Positions 36,164-45,623 of a stretch of DNA of 64,000 bases are shown piece by piece (the first letter of the stretch is position 1; each line of letters starts with the position of its first letter). Location of the stretch: positions 1,866,501 through 1,930,500 of the forward strand of contig NZ_CP025263.1 of assembly GCF_002843605.1 (NCBI RefSeq), given 5' to 3'. Source of the stretch: Pseudomonas sp. S09G 359. Lineage in GTDB: Bacteria > Pseudomonadota > Gammaproteobacteria > Pseudomonadales > Pseudomonadaceae. Under the pieces are notes generated by a model that worked only from the letters and a program-made list of their open reading frames with translations, searched no databases and was not told the DNA's origin. Made by a program: the position numbers and the translations under genes.

Positions 36164-37897
36164 TTAGTGAACCGTGCCGCGAACCTGCATGCGGCGCCGG
36201 CGATTCCCGAGGAAAACCGCCCAGGCCATCAGGCATAACGTCAGCGGCAGCGTAAAGGTCGTGACCAGTTTTATCGCCAGTTCCAGGCGATTTACCTGGG
36301 CGTAAGCCGCGACCCGCAACTCATGCAACTCCATGGGCAGGCGCAGGCGCTCTTTGTTGAGGGCTTGCAGTTGGATCGAGGTGTCCACGGCCTCGGTGCC
36401 GAGGGCGCTCGTCGGTGGGTTCAACTGTTGCCATTCCTGTTCCGTGCGCCAAAGGCGCCGTTCCAATTCACCGGCCTTGGCTCGGTAGCTTTGCTCTGCC
36501 GCGTCGCGCAAGGTTTGCAACCCTGTCGGTGAGCTTTCCTGGGCCAAACGGGGACGAATATTCGCGAGGGCATCAGGTGCGGACAGGTTATCCAATGTGT
36601 TCAAGACAAACAGTGAGTTGCCGTCAGGTGTTGAGGTGTTGATGTTATCCAGGAGCAGGTCCGTGTCGGCGACGACTACGACGTGGATCTGCGCAGCTTT
36701 TTGCAAACCGGGCGGCTGGCCCTTGATGCCATCAGGGAATGCCGAATAACCCGGCCCCTCGATACGGGCAGCAAGCACATGGCGTTTTCCTGGGTGGGGC
36801 GCTTCATCGTTCACTGCTTCGCGCGCGGTGGTGCCGGCCAAGCGCTCACTGCCCAGCAGCTCCGAACGCTCGGAGCTGTGCAGGATCGGGATGAACGTTG
36901 TGCGACTTTTACTCAGGCGTGAAAGGGCGCCGCTGCTCGACACCGTTACCCCGTTCAATTTCCACGTGCTGACATCATGGGTGTTCATCGCCTGACGGGG
37001 CAGGTCCAATCGGCTTGGGTGCTGCGCCGCATTGCTTGCGCCGCCTGATGCGTAGAGGTCGTCGATCAGCCATTTGTCTGCCGGCATCTGGATGCCCCAG
37101 GCGGCTAGCAGCCCGTCCAGCCGCGAGTTGGCTGGCGTGGCGGTTGAATTTTGCTCGCTCAGCGGGTCGATAAACATCATCAACCGACCGCCCTTCAAGA
37201 CAAACTGCTCAATCCCATACAGGGTTGGGGCGGCCAGCGTGTGCGGGTGCACGACCATCAGAGTCTGGAGGTGTTCCGGTATACGCTCGATGGTCGGATC
37301 CAGATTGACCAGGTTGAAATGCTGCTGCAACTGCTTAAGCAGGCGGCTTGCGGATTCTCCCATCGCCAACCCTGGTAGCAGCCCGATCATGGGGCGTTCC
37401 GGGTGCTGCAGCTTAGAGATCAGATGGCTGACTTCGTACTCGAGCAGCGGTTCGCGTTCGAGGCTGAAGGATTCGATGCGTTGCGCGCCGTGGCCGGCAC
37501 GTGTGCCGATCAGGCCAAGAAACCCCTCTTTTTCGTCGAGGCCAAATAGCTCAGCTTTGTAGGCATCTTCTGAAAAAGGCGCAGGCTCGATAACGTGCAA
37601 ATTGATCATGCCCTTAGCCGCTTTTTCATACTCCTTGAGCAGATCTTCAATGCGCTTACCGTATCGTTTTACCGCGTAGCTTCTTTTTGGGTCGTTGTTC
37701 GCATTGAAGTAATACACGTCCAGGGGACTTTCCAGTGACGCCAATAGTTGCCGTACAGGTGGGGATAAAGTATGAGTTTTTTGTATGGAGTAGTCCCATC
37801 GGATATTGGGAATCTTATCGACCCATACCAAGTTGAAAGCCAGGAACAATAACAGTATGACGGCGAGTGTCATGCCGTTGCGCAGAGTGTGTCGCAT
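36164..37897 (-). CDS. GldG-like periplasmic component of an ABC-type system
   Basis: 577 residues. One N-terminal helix (TLAVILLLFLAFNLVWV), a large extracytoplasmic GldG/IFT52-like domain (SIQKTHTLSPPVRQLLASL, MIGLLPGLAMGESASRLL, RLMMFIDPLSEQ), and a C-terminal helix (LAIKLVTTFTLPLTLCLMAW) with a basic tail. It is the last gene of a three-gene operon with a GldF-like permease and an ATPase. In other bacteria this set is described as gliding-associated or uncharacterised ABC-2 export; gliding is not implied in Pseudomonas. Confidence 0.8.
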   Translation of the reverse strand: MRHTLRNGMTLAVILLLFLAFNLVWVDKIPNIRWDYSIQKTHTLSPPVRQLLASLESPLDVYYFNANNDPKRSYAVKRYGKRIEDLLKEYEKAAKGMINLHVIEPAPFSEDAYKAELFGLDEKEGFLGLIGTRAGHGAQRIESFSLEREPLLEYEVSHLISKLQHPERPMIGLLPGLAMGESASRLLKQLQQHFNLVNLDPTIERIPEHLQTLMVVHPHTLAAPTLYGIEQFVLKGGRLMMFIDPLSEQNSTATPANSRLDGLLAAWGIQMPADKWLIDDLYASGGASNAAQHPSRLDLPRQAMNTHDVSTWKLNGVTVSSSGALSRLSKSRTTFIPILHSSERSELLGSERLAGTTAREAVNDEAPHPGKRHVLAARIEGPGYSAFPDGIKGQPPGLQKAAQIHVVVVADTDLLLDNINTSTPDGNSLFVLNTLDNLSAPDALANIRPRLAQESSPTGLQTLRDAAEQSYRAKAGELERRLWRTEQEWQQLNPPTSALGTEAVDTSIQLQALNKERLRLPMELHELRVAAYAQVNRLELAIKLVTTFTLPLTLCLMAWAVFLGNRRRRMQVRGTVH

Positions 37898-37912
37898 TGA
37901 GGGCTTCCCTTC

Positions 37913-38638
37913 TCAACTGTATTTGGAGTTGAGTGTGACTATTGTGGCAGCAAGAAAAGCCAGGATCATGCTAACGAAGTAAAGCAGGTCGCGAAGTGCA
38001 AATTTTCCATCGTCGATAGCGCTGAATCGCGAAAAAAGATTGAGCGTGGCCAGGCTGTCGATCATCCAGATAGGGGCCTGGTGTTGAAGGGCCTCCAACA
38101 CCGATGACAGCCCGGTGGCTATCAGCAGTAAGGCGATGGTCAGCATGACGATGATCGTACGCTGGCGTATCAAGGTGAAAATAAAAAAGCTGGCGGACAA
38201 GTAACTGCCAGCCAGCAGCCAACTGGCAGCAAATTGTGAGGCAATAACACTGTTGTCAGTACTGCCCAGGTAATTGGCTCTGATGACCAGAGGGAACATC
38301 AACATCAGGGTGAATCCCAGCACGACCCAGCCGGCTAGGAACTTTCCGAGCACCCATTCAAACCTGGTGATGGGCAAGGTTTTGATCAGGCTGAGAAAAC
38401 CTGCATTCGACTCATCTGACCAAAGTTGAGTTGCGAGGGCAGGTATCAACAGGAAATAAAGCCAGGGGTGAAACTGGAAGAAGGCCAGCAGGTTGCTGCT
38501 GTTTTGCTCCGTCCCCGCGCCTATATGCAGCCCCACTATCACGCTCAGGGCTAAAAAGATGGCGATACTCAGGTAGGTGCCAGGTGTGCAGGCATAACTG
38601 GTGAGCTGACGCTTGAATATGACGGGCAACAGTTTCAA
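37913..38638 (-). CDS. ABC-2 type permease (GldF-like)
   Basis: 241 residues with six predicted helices and the ABC-2 start KLLPVIFKRQLTSYACTPGT. The segment ATQLWSDESNAGFLSLIKTL followed by PITRFEWVLGKFLAGWVV is the conserved coupling region of this permease group. Its ATG overlaps the stop of the ATPase gene by 4 bases, and its stop lies 15 bases before the GldG-like gene, so the three are one operon. Confidence 0.85.
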   Translation of the reverse strand: MKLLPVIFKRQLTSYACTPGTYLSIAIFLALSVIVGLHIGAGTEQNSSNLLAFFQFHPWLYFLLIPALATQLWSDESNAGFLSLIKTLPITRFEWVLGKFLAGWVVLGFTLMLMFPLVIRANYLGSTDNSVIASQFAASWLLAGSYLSASFFIFTLIRQRTIIVMLTIALLLIATGLSSVLEALQHQAPIWMIDSLATLNLFSRFSAIDDGKFALRDLLYFVSMILAFLAATIVTLNSKYS

Positions 38639-39561
38639 GAGGTGGTTTCCCGGCTCAGGTGATGGATCACGTCGTGCAACCGGCCTGGCTCCAGGTTCAG
38701 TGAGCTGACGTTCCAGCGGCGATTGGCAATAAGCGTGTGGATATGGGGGGAGATGGCGTGCCCCGGCATGGCCAGAACCGTCACCGTGCCGGGTGCGTGC
38801 TGGTGTTCTTCGATGCCGGCTACACCCGGCAGGACCGCGAGGGCCAGCAGGTCCAAGGGCGTCTGCGCCGTGAGGGTGACCGCCTGAAAATGGCGGGACT
38901 CACGTTGCAAATCGGGCAGCGGGGTATCGGCCACCAGGCGCCCCCCCGCGATAACCAGTGCGCGTGTACAGAGTTCGGACAATTCATCACAGTGGCGGGA
39001 GGCGATGATGACTGTCATTTCCTGCGTCAATGATTGGATCAGCGTCCTGAACCTGTACTTCTCATCCGGCGCAAGCCCCTCGGTGGGTTCATCCAGTAAC
39101 AACAAGGCCGGGCCGTGGAGGATGGCTTGGGCGATGGCGACTTTGCGCTTCCACCCGGTGGAGAGTGCGCTTAGAGGGACGTGGAGTATCGTCCACAGCT
39201 CCAGCCGCGTGGCGGCTTCTTCCACCCGCGAGCGCTTTTCGTTGCCATGGAACCCACGCACGGCCGCAATGAAGTTAAGAAACTCTTTAACCGATAGGGT
39301 GGGGTGGTCGAGGCCGTGGTTAAGTTGGTAGCCAACGAGTTTTTTTGCGTGAAGTGTTTGGTTTTGAGTATCGAACCCGTGGATGCTTATATGGCCGCTG
39401 GAAGGTGTTGTAGTGCCGGCGATCATATTAAGCAGTAATGTTTTGGCGGCACGTTCCTCGCCAAAGAGTCCCAGGCACTCCTGTGTATTGGCGATAAAAG
39501 AAAAACTGTTAATTATGGTTTTCTTGTCCAGGTGTTTTGTCAGATTGTGTATTTCTATCAT
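38635..39561 (-). CDS. ABC transporter ATPase with degenerate Walker A
   Basis: 308 residues from MIEIHNLTKHLDKK; the longer frame has no ribosome site. The ABC fold is clear: signature LSTGWKRKVAIAQA, Walker B ALLLLDEPTEGL and H-loop IIASRHCDEL. The Walker A loop reads GLFGEERAAKTLLL instead of GxxGxGKTT: both loop glycines after the first Gly-x-x-Gly are lost, but Lys40 and Thr41 remain. ATP use may be weakened. The C-terminal about 80 residues are the accessory domain typical of NosF/GldA ATPases. Confidence 0.82.
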   Translation of the reverse strand: MIEIHNLTKHLDKKTIINSFSFIANTQECLGLFGEERAAKTLLLNMIAGTTTPSSGHISIHGFDTQNQTLHAKKLVGYQLNHGLDHPTLSVKEFLNFIAAVRGFHGNEKRSRVEEAATRLELWTILHVPLSALSTGWKRKVAIAQAILHGPALLLLDEPTEGLAPDEKYRFRTLIQSLTQEMTVIIASRHCDELSELCTRALVIAGGRLVADTPLPDLQRESRHFQAVTLTAQTPLDLLALAVLPGVAGIEEHQHAPGTVTVLAMPGHAISPHIHTLIANRRWNVSSLNLEPGRLHDVIHHLSRETTS

Positions 39562-39752
39562 GTTATTACCCGACAAGTTTTGGCTCACGTAGGGTGCGAA
39601 GCTAAAAAAGGGTACGGGCAATAGTGCCTTTTGGGAACGGCGCTAGGCATTTATAAGAAGAGTCCTACGTGCTTGTTAGGCGAGTCACTGAAACAATTGT
39701 GATGTGATTTCAACCTTCAAATTGTCGCCCTTCGTAATAAGGCCTGATTACC

Positions 39753-40742
39753 ATGATGCTTCTACGTACCCTTGTTCTTGAACGCAGTGGCCAGGACGCT
39801 CCGGTTAACGGAGCACTGCTCTGTGGGTTTGCTGTGGGTCAGATTGCCTCGAATTTTCTTGTTTATAGCCTGGATGAAGAGGTGGAGCCGGGCAGTTCCA
39901 GGGTCTATATCGCGGCTCTGCGTAAAAAAGCCGATCGGTATTTCCTGGACGGCGTTGAGTCCAAGGAGGACCTGCAAGTGGCCATGCAGGTGTTCAAGCA
40001 AATCCTGATGTTGGCAACGTCGGGCAGTAAGGCGGGTGCTGCTGCCGACCCCCAGGTGTCCTATCATTTTGTCGATTTGAAAGGCTGCAAGCTGCCGACT
40101 GCGAGGCCCGATGATCATCACTCGGTGATCATCAAGAAGGCATTGGTGATGAAGGTGATTACCCTGGGCATGTCTGCACCCGCATTGCCGGCGATCGAAA
40201 GTGCTTCGTTGATCGTGCCTTCGATTCGTTTTTCATCACAAATGAGTGCTGCCCCCAAGGTGGCGAGCGCCCCTGAGCCTGAGCGGCGGCCGGTGCAGGA
40301 ATTTCCTGTGGAAGCACCGCAACGGGTGCCCGTCGAAATGCCCGAGGAGGCACCCGCTGTACCGCGTGAGCATGAAGCGCTGACGGAACCGGAGCCGGAG
40401 CTGGTTCCGGCGCTTTCGGCAGTGGACGACAGCACGTTGTTCGAAATGGACAGTACGCTGACCAACCTTGCTCGCGTCGCTCAGGAGCTGACCCAGAAAA
40501 AACTCGCTGCAATCGAACGGGACGCCGCGCTCGAGCAATGGCAGTCTCGGTTGCAGCAGCAGCAAAGCGAGTTGGATGAGCAAACCCGAGCACTGGAGCA
40601 GCGCACCACTCAATTACATGACCAGTCGCTGGCAGTGAGCCAACGTGCCGAAGCGCTGAAGGCCCTGGCGTCGAAGGTGTCGGGTATGCGGCAGGGCTTG
40701 CGAAGCATGCTGCTTGAACTGGATCAGGCATTGGATGGCTAG
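39753..40742 (+). CDS. Uncharacterised protein with C-terminal coiled coil
   Basis: 329 residues, no signal peptide. Residues 1-145 form a globular domain (LLCGFAVGQIASNFLVYSLD, RVYIAALRKKADRYFL, LKGCKLPTARPDDHHSVIIK). Residues about 165-235 are a proline/glutamate-rich linker. Residues about 240-325 are a strong heptad coiled coil (QWQSRLQQQQSELDEQTRAL). I do not recognise the family. The layout suggests a structural or scaffold protein. It is divergent from the Gld-type operon and 114 bases before greB. Confidence 0.65.
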   Translation: MMLLRTLVLERSGQDAPVNGALLCGFAVGQIASNFLVYSLDEEVEPGSSRVYIAALRKKADRYFLDGVESKEDLQVAMQVFKQILMLATSGSKAGAAADPQVSYHFVDLKGCKLPTARPDDHHSVIIKKALVMKVITLGMSAPALPAIESASLIVPSIRFSSQMSAAPKVASAPEPERRPVQEFPVEAPQRVPVEMPEEAPAVPREHEALTEPEPELVPALSAVDDSTLFEMDSTLTNLARVAQELTQKKLAAIERDAALEQWQSRLQQQQSELDEQTRALEQRTTQLHDQSLAVSQRAEALKALASKVSGMRQGLRSMLLELDQALDG

Positions 40743-40856
40743 ACCGGTCTGGCTACTTTCCCGGGTTCATTTATTATCAATGCCTGCCAAGCCGATGCCA
40801 GGGCGTGATGTCCTGGCCTGGCGACACCTATGGACATTGCCCGGGGATGCGTACGT

Positions 40857-41330
40857 TTGAGTACCAAGTTGATTACCAAAGAAGGTCATGAGGCGCTTAA
40901 GAAAGAGCTGGATTACCTGTGGCGGGAAAAACGTCCGGACACCACGCGCAAAGTGACATGGGCCGCTTCGCTGGGTGATCGCAGCGAAAACGCCGACTAC
41001 CAGTACAACAAGAAGCTGCTGCGTGAGATCGATCGCCGGGTTCGTTACCTGCGCAAGCGCCTGGAAGACATGCGTGTGGTGGAGTACATGCCGGAGCAGG
41101 AGGGCAAGGTGTTTTTCGGTGCTTGGGTCGATATTGAAAACGAGCAGGGCGAAACCAAGCGTTTTCGTATCGTCGGTTATGACGAGATTTATGACCGGAT
41201 GGACTATATCTCCATCGACTCACCGATGGCCCGCGCGCTGTTGCGCAAGGAAGTCGACGATGAGGCCATGGTGCAGACGCCTGGCGGTGAAGTCTGCTGG
41301 TGGATCACCGGGATCGAGTATGTGAAGTAG
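40857..41330 (+). CDS. greB: Transcription elongation factor GreB
   Basis: 157 residues if begun at the TTG at 40857 (LSTKLITKEG aligns with the usual MSTKLI start); an ATG 9 codons earlier is also in frame. The N-terminal coiled coil carries the acidic tip WAASLGDRSENADYQ, which enters the RNA polymerase channel to stimulate cleavage of backtracked RNA. KRLEDMRVVEY and the C-terminal FKBP-like domain are intact. The length equals E. coli GreB within one residue. Confidence 0.93.
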   Translation: MSTKLITKEGHEALKKELDYLWREKRPDTTRKVTWAASLGDRSENADYQYNKKLLREIDRRVRYLRKRLEDMRVVEYMPEQEGKVFFGAWVDIENEQGETKRFRIVGYDEIYDRMDYISIDSPMARALLRKEVDDEAMVQTPGGEVCWWITGIEYVK

Positions 41331-41375
41331 CCGGCAGTGGCCCGCCCCCTGCAAAGGGCGCGGGCCATCTAGGTT

Positions 41376-43889
41376 TCAGCCTTCGCGCAATACGGTCAAC
41401 GGGCTGGCATTCAATGCGCGGCGCGTACCGAACACACCGGCCCCACCGATCAACACGGCACCGATTACCGGCAGCAGTAACAGCCATGGGTGAGGCTGCC
41501 AGACCAGGTCAAACGCATAGCGGTACAACCCCCAGGTCACCAGCTCTGTTCCCAGCGCTGCCAGCAACCCACTCACCGCACCGAGCAAACCGAACTCGAT
41601 GCGCCTGGCCTTGACCAGCAGCTTGCGCTCGGCGCCCAGGGCGCGCAGCAGTGCACCCTGGCGGATACGCTCATCAAGGGTGGCTTGCAGGCCGGAGAAC
41701 AGCACCGCCATCCCGGCCGCCAGTACGAACAGCAGCACGTATTCCACTGCCAACGTCACTTGGGCGAGGATGCTGCGCAACTGCTCCAGCAGCGCCTCGA
41801 CCTGCAGGATGGTCACCGCCGGGAAGGCCCGGGACAGATCGACGATCTGTTGGTCGTGGCCCGGTGCCAGGTAGAAGCTGGTCAGGTAGGTGGCGGGCAG
41901 GTCCTTCAAAGTGCCTGGTTGGAAAATCATGAAGAAGTTAGGCTGGAAGTTATCCCAGTTGATAGTCCGCAGGCTGGTGACCCGCGCTTCACGATTTTCC
42001 CCGCCTACGGTAAATACCAGGTGGTCGTTGAGCTTGAGCTTGAGGCTTTCCGCGACCTTGGCCTCTACCGAGACCCCGGGAATATCATCGCCAGGTTGCT
42101 GCGACCACCAGGTGCCTGCGGTCAGGGCATTGCCCGGTGGCAGGTCGGCGGCCCAGGTCAGGCTCAAATCACGCTGTACCGCGCGGTCGCCACTGGAGTC
42201 CTTGCTGACGATTTCCTGCACCGGCTCGCCGTTGATGCTGATCAGGCGGCCCGGCACCACGGGGTACAGCGGTGCTGACTGGGCCTGCAGTTCCAGCAGG
42301 CGCGCACCGAAGGCGTCTTTGTCGGCCGGCAGTATATTCAGCGCAAAATAGTTGGGCGCGTCCTTTGGCAACTGGTTCTGCCAGGTGTCGAGCAGCTCGC
42401 CGCGCAGCAAGGCGATCAAGCCCATGGACAGCAGGATCAGGCCGAACGCCAGGGATTGGCCAGCAGCGGCCAGTGGGTGGCGCAGCAACTGCCCCAGGCC
42501 CAGGCGCCACGGCAGCGAGGCACGGGCCAGCAGGCGGCGCAGGCTTTGCAACAGCAGCAGGAGCAGCCCGCCCAAGACCAGCGCAGCCACTACGCCGCCG
42601 CCGAGCAACGCGAAGGTCAGCACCAGGTCGAGGCTGAGGCGCCACATGATCAGGCCCAGGGCGAACAGCGCAGCACCGTAGACCATCCAGGTGCTGGACG
42701 GGATCGGCAGCAAGTCGCGACGCAGTACCCGCAGCGGCGGCACCCGGCCCAGGGCCGCCAAGGGCGGCAGGGCGAAGCCGGCAAGGGCGACCAGCCCGGT
42801 ACCGATCCCGGCAACGGCCGGTAGCAACCCGCCAGGCGGTACGTCCGCCGGCAGCAGGTCGTGCAGGAAGTAGAACAGGCCAAACTGCGCCAGCCAGCCG
42901 AGCAGGGCGCCGGTCAAGCTCGCCAGCAGGCCCAGCACGCTCAGTTGCAGGGTGAACAGCAACATGGCTTCGCGTCGCGATAACCCCAGGCATCGCAACA
43001 ATGCACTGGCGTCGAAACGTCGCGTGGCAAAGCGGTTGGCCGACAACGCCACGGCCACGCCGGCCAGCAGCACGGCCACCAGGCTGGCCATGTTCAGGTA
43101 ACGCTCGGCCTTGCCCAGGGCGCCGCCGATCTGTTGGTTGCCGTCCCGTGAGTCCTGCAGGCGCTGGTTGGCGGCGAGGCCTGGCTTGATCAGGTCGCGG
43201 TAGGTTTGCAGCGCCGTACTGGCTTGCGGCCCACGCCACAGTTCGCGGTAACTGACGCGGCTGCCGGGCTGGACCACGCCGGTGGCGTCAAGGTCCGCCA
43301 GGTTGATCATGACCCGGGGCGTGAGGCTGTAGAAGTTGCCGGCGCGGTCGGGCTCATAAGTCAGGATGCGGGCCAGGCGCAGGGTCTTCATGCCCACGTC
43401 GATGCTGTCGCCGACCTTGAGGTCGAGTGCGGTCAGCAGCCGCGCCTCGACCCAGGCTTCACCGGGTTTCGGACCGCCGCCTGGGGTTTCATCGCCAAAC
43501 GGCGCGGCGGCGCTCTTCAGTTCACCCCGCAGCGGGTATTGCTCGTTAACCGCCTTGATGCTGGAGAGCTGGATGCCGTTATCGGTAGCAATGACGCTGG
43601 AAAACTCCACCACGCGCGCGTGGTCCAGGCCCAATTCGGTCCCGGAGCGGATTTGTTCCGGCCGGGCCGGCGAGCTGCCTTCAAGGACCAGGTCGGCGCC
43701 GAGGAACTCGGTGGCGCGCAGCATCATGGCGCCATTCAGGCGGGCACCGAAGTAACCGATGGCGGTGCTGGCGGCCACAGCCACCAGGAGGGCAAAGAAC
43801 AACACGCGCAATTCGCCGGCGCGGGCATCGCGCAGCAATTGGCGCATGGCAAGGCTGAACAGGCGCAACAGCGGCAAACGTGCCATCAA
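41376..43889 (-). CDS. ABC transporter permease, YbbP/FtsX family
   Basis: 837 residues with about ten helices in the FtsX/MacB double arrangement: one helix at 28-45, a large periplasmic domain, four helices around 265-380 and 405-500, a second periplasmic domain, and three C-terminal helices. It pairs with the LolD-like ATPase gene, whose stop overlaps its start by 4 bases. In E. coli the homologous ybbAP pair lies divergent from tesA, as here. Lipid or lipoprotein export is likely but unproven. Confidence 0.88.
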   Translation of the reverse strand: MMARLPLLRLFSLAMRQLLRDARAGELRVLFFALLVAVAASTAIGYFGARLNGAMMLRATEFLGADLVLEGSSPARPEQIRSGTELGLDHARVVEFSSVIATDNGIQLSSIKAVNEQYPLRGELKSAAAPFGDETPGGGPKPGEAWVEARLLTALDLKVGDSIDVGMKTLRLARILTYEPDRAGNFYSLTPRVMINLADLDATGVVQPGSRVSYRELWRGPQASTALQTYRDLIKPGLAANQRLQDSRDGNQQIGGALGKAERYLNMASLVAVLLAGVAVALSANRFATRRFDASALLRCLGLSRREAMLLFTLQLSVLGLLASLTGALLGWLAQFGLFYFLHDLLPADVPPGGLLPAVAGIGTGLVALAGFALPPLAALGRVPPLRVLRRDLLPIPSSTWMVYGAALFALGLIMWRLSLDLVLTFALLGGGVVAALVLGGLLLLLLQSLRRLLARASLPWRLGLGQLLRHPLAAAGQSLAFGLILLSMGLIALLRGELLDTWQNQLPKDAPNYFALNILPADKDAFGARLLELQAQSAPLYPVVPGRLISINGEPVQEIVSKDSSGDRAVQRDLSLTWAADLPPGNALTAGTWWSQQPGDDIPGVSVEAKVAESLKLKLNDHLVFTVGGENREARVTSLRTINWDNFQPNFFMIFQPGTLKDLPATYLTSFYLAPGHDQQIVDLSRAFPAVTILQVEALLEQLRSILAQVTLAVEYVLLFVLAAGMAVLFSGLQATLDERIRQGALLRALGAERKLLVKARRIEFGLLGAVSGLLAALGTELVTWGLYRYAFDLVWQPHPWLLLLPVIGAVLIGGAGVFGTRRALNASPLTVLREG

Positions 43890-44569
43890 GGCTCCAGGGG
43901 CGCGACCATCAGGCCGGCTTCAAGGCGGATCAGGCGTCGGCAACGGTGGGCCAGGCGCTCGTCGTGGGTGACCAGCACCAGGGTCGTGCCGCTTTCTTTA
44001 TTGAGTTCGAACAGCAGGTCGCTGATGCGCTCGCCGGTGTGGCTGTCGAGGTTGCCGGTGGGTTCATCGGCAAACAGCACGTCCGGCTCGGCGGCGAATG
44101 CCCGGGCGATTGCGACCCGTTGCTGCTCGCCACCGGACAGCTGGCGCGGCGAGTGAGTGAGGCGCTGGCCCAGGCCGACGCGCTCGAGCAGGTGCCTGGC
44201 GCGCTCGCGGGCGTCTTTGCGGCCGTCCAGCTCCAGCGGCAGCATAACGTTTTCGAGGGCGTTGAGGCTGTCGAGCAACTGGAAGGATTGAAAGACGAAG
44301 CCCACGTGCTCGGCGCGGATGCGCGCGCGCTGGTCTTCGTCAAGGGTGCTGAGGGCTTGCCCGGCGAGGGTGACTTCGCCGCTGCTTGGCAGGTCGAGGC
44401 CGGCCAGCAGGCCCAGGAGGGTGGATTTGCCGGAGCCGGAAGCGCCGACGATAGCCAGGCTATCGCCCTTGTTCAGTTCCAGGCTCAGTTCGTGCAGGAT
44501 AGTCAGTTCACCTTCCGCGCTGGGAACCACTTTGCTAAGGTTCCGCGCGGTGAGAATGCTTGCGCCCAT
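43886..44569 (-). CDS. ABC transporter ATPase, YbbA/LolD type
   Basis: 227 residues from [11 protein letters not shown]. Walker [13 protein letters not shown]-loop FVFQSFQLL, signature [14 protein letters not shown], Walker [13 protein letters not shown] and H-loop VLVTHDERL are all canonical. It drives the FtsX-type permease gene that overlaps it by 4 bases. The start codon lies 10 bases from that of the divergent tesA, so each promoter must lie inside the other gene or its first codons. Confidence 0.93.
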   Translation of the reverse strand: MGASILTARNLSKVVPSAEGELTILHELSLELNKGDSLAIVGASGSGKSTLLGLLAGLDLPSSGEVTLAGQALSTLDEDQRARIRAEHVGFVFQSFQLLDSLNALENVMLPLELDGRKDARERARHLLERVGLGQRLTHSPRQLSGGEQQRVAIARAFAAEPDVLFADEPTGNLDSHTGERISDLLFELNKESGTTLVLVTHDERLAHRCRRLIRLEAGLMVAPLEP

Positions 44570-44579
44570 GGAGAATCCG

Positions 44580-45185
44580 ATGCGAATGTGGTTTTTGAGT
44601 GCTGGCCTGGCCTTGATGTGCATGGCCCAGAACGCAGCGGCGGGTACAGTCCTGATCGTTGGCGATAGTATCAGTGCCGGTTTCGGCCTGGATACCCGCA
44701 AAGGGTGGGTCGCGCTGCTGGAGCAACGGCTCAAGAGCGAAGGTTTCGACGATAAAGTGGTCAATGCCTCGATCAGCGGCGACACCAGTGCCGGAGGCCT
44801 CGCGCGGCTGCCGGCGGCGCTTGCAGAGCATAAGCCGGACGTGGTGGTGATCGAATTAGGGGGCAACGATGGCTTGCGCGGCCAGCCGCCAGCGCAATTG
44901 AAACAAAATCTTGCGTCGATGATTGAGCAGTCCACCGCTGGCGGTGCCAAGGTGCTGTTGCTGGGCATGCAATTGCCACCCAATTATGGTCCGCGCTACA
45001 CCACTGCGTTTGCCGAGGTGTATGGCGCGCTGGCCAAGGAAAAAAACGTCCCTTTGGTGCCGTTTTTCCTCGACGGCGTTGGCGGCAATCCGGAGCTGAT
45101 GCAGGCGGATCAACTGCACCCGGCGGTCGGCGCCCAGGGCAAGTTGTTGGAAAATGTCTGGCCGGCGCTAAAACCGCTGCTATGA
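44580..45185 (+). CDS. tesA: Lysophospholipase/thioesterase TesA-like SGNH hydrolase, periplasmic
   Basis: 201 residues from MRMWFLS; GGAG lies 6 bases upstream. The signal peptide of about 21 residues ends at NAAAG. SGNH blocks: GDSISAG with Ser30, the block II glycine, ELGGNDGLRG, and the C-terminal Asp-His pair in DQLHP. It acts as an arylesterase, thioesterase and lysophospholipase in the periplasm. It is divergent from the YbbA-like gene, a pairing also seen in E. coli. Confidence 0.93.
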   Translation: MRMWFLSAGLALMCMAQNAAAGTVLIVGDSISAGFGLDTRKGWVALLEQRLKSEGFDDKVVNASISGDTSAGGLARLPAALAEHKPDVVVIELGGNDGLRGQPPAQLKQNLASMIEQSTAGGAKVLLLGMQLPPNYGPRYTTAFAEVYGALAKEKNVPLVPFFLDGVGGNPELMQADQLHPAVGAQGKLLENVWPALKPLL

Positions 45186-45243
45186 CGCTTTTCTACCGGC
45201 AGGCTTTCGGCTAAGGTGGCGCCCCCCCGATTTGGAGCCCCTG

Positions 45244-45537
45244 ATGTCGCGTCCTGCCTGGTCCCTGTTTAACTACCAACTGATCGAGCCGGACGAGCAG
45301 CTGGATCTGTTCGCCTGCCAGGAAGTGCGGGTGCATCTGGTGACGCGTCAATTGGAACTGGGCGGCTCCATCGATCGCACGCTGTGCGGCACCTTATTGC
45401 CGGCGCAACCGCGCTGGTCGTTGGTGGATCGTTCGATTTTCCAGGACCAACGCCTGTGCCCCTTGTGCCGGGCTATTCTCGAGTCGCAGAAGCGCGGCAC
45501 GCCGCCGATCTGGCCGGAGCTGCGGTTCGAGCTGTAG
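45244..45537 (+). CDS. Small cysteine-containing protein of unknown function
   Basis: 97 residues from MSRPAWSLFNY, with GGAG 7 bases upstream. No signal peptide. Four cysteines occur, in DLFACQE, RTLCGTLL and LCPLCRAI; the last is a CxxC pair that could bind zinc. It lies between tesA and the transpeptidase gene and reads in the same direction. I do not recognise the family. Confidence 0.65.
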   Translation: MSRPAWSLFNYQLIEPDEQLDLFACQEVRVHLVTRQLELGGSIDRTLCGTLLPAQPRWSLVDRSIFQDQRLCPLCRAILESQKRGTPPIWPELRFEL

Positions 45538-45623
45538 GCCCGCCTACAAGCTTGCAGCTAGAAGTGCGCTTCACGTATACAATCGATTTTTACCTACCCG
45601 TCGTTCTGCGAAGGATTTTCCGG

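Noticed and set aside
36164..39561. Gliding motility machinery
   Set aside because: Only the Gld-like A/F/G type ABC genes are present; the other gld and spr genes needed for gliding belong to Bacteroidetes, so the family name is used for homology only.
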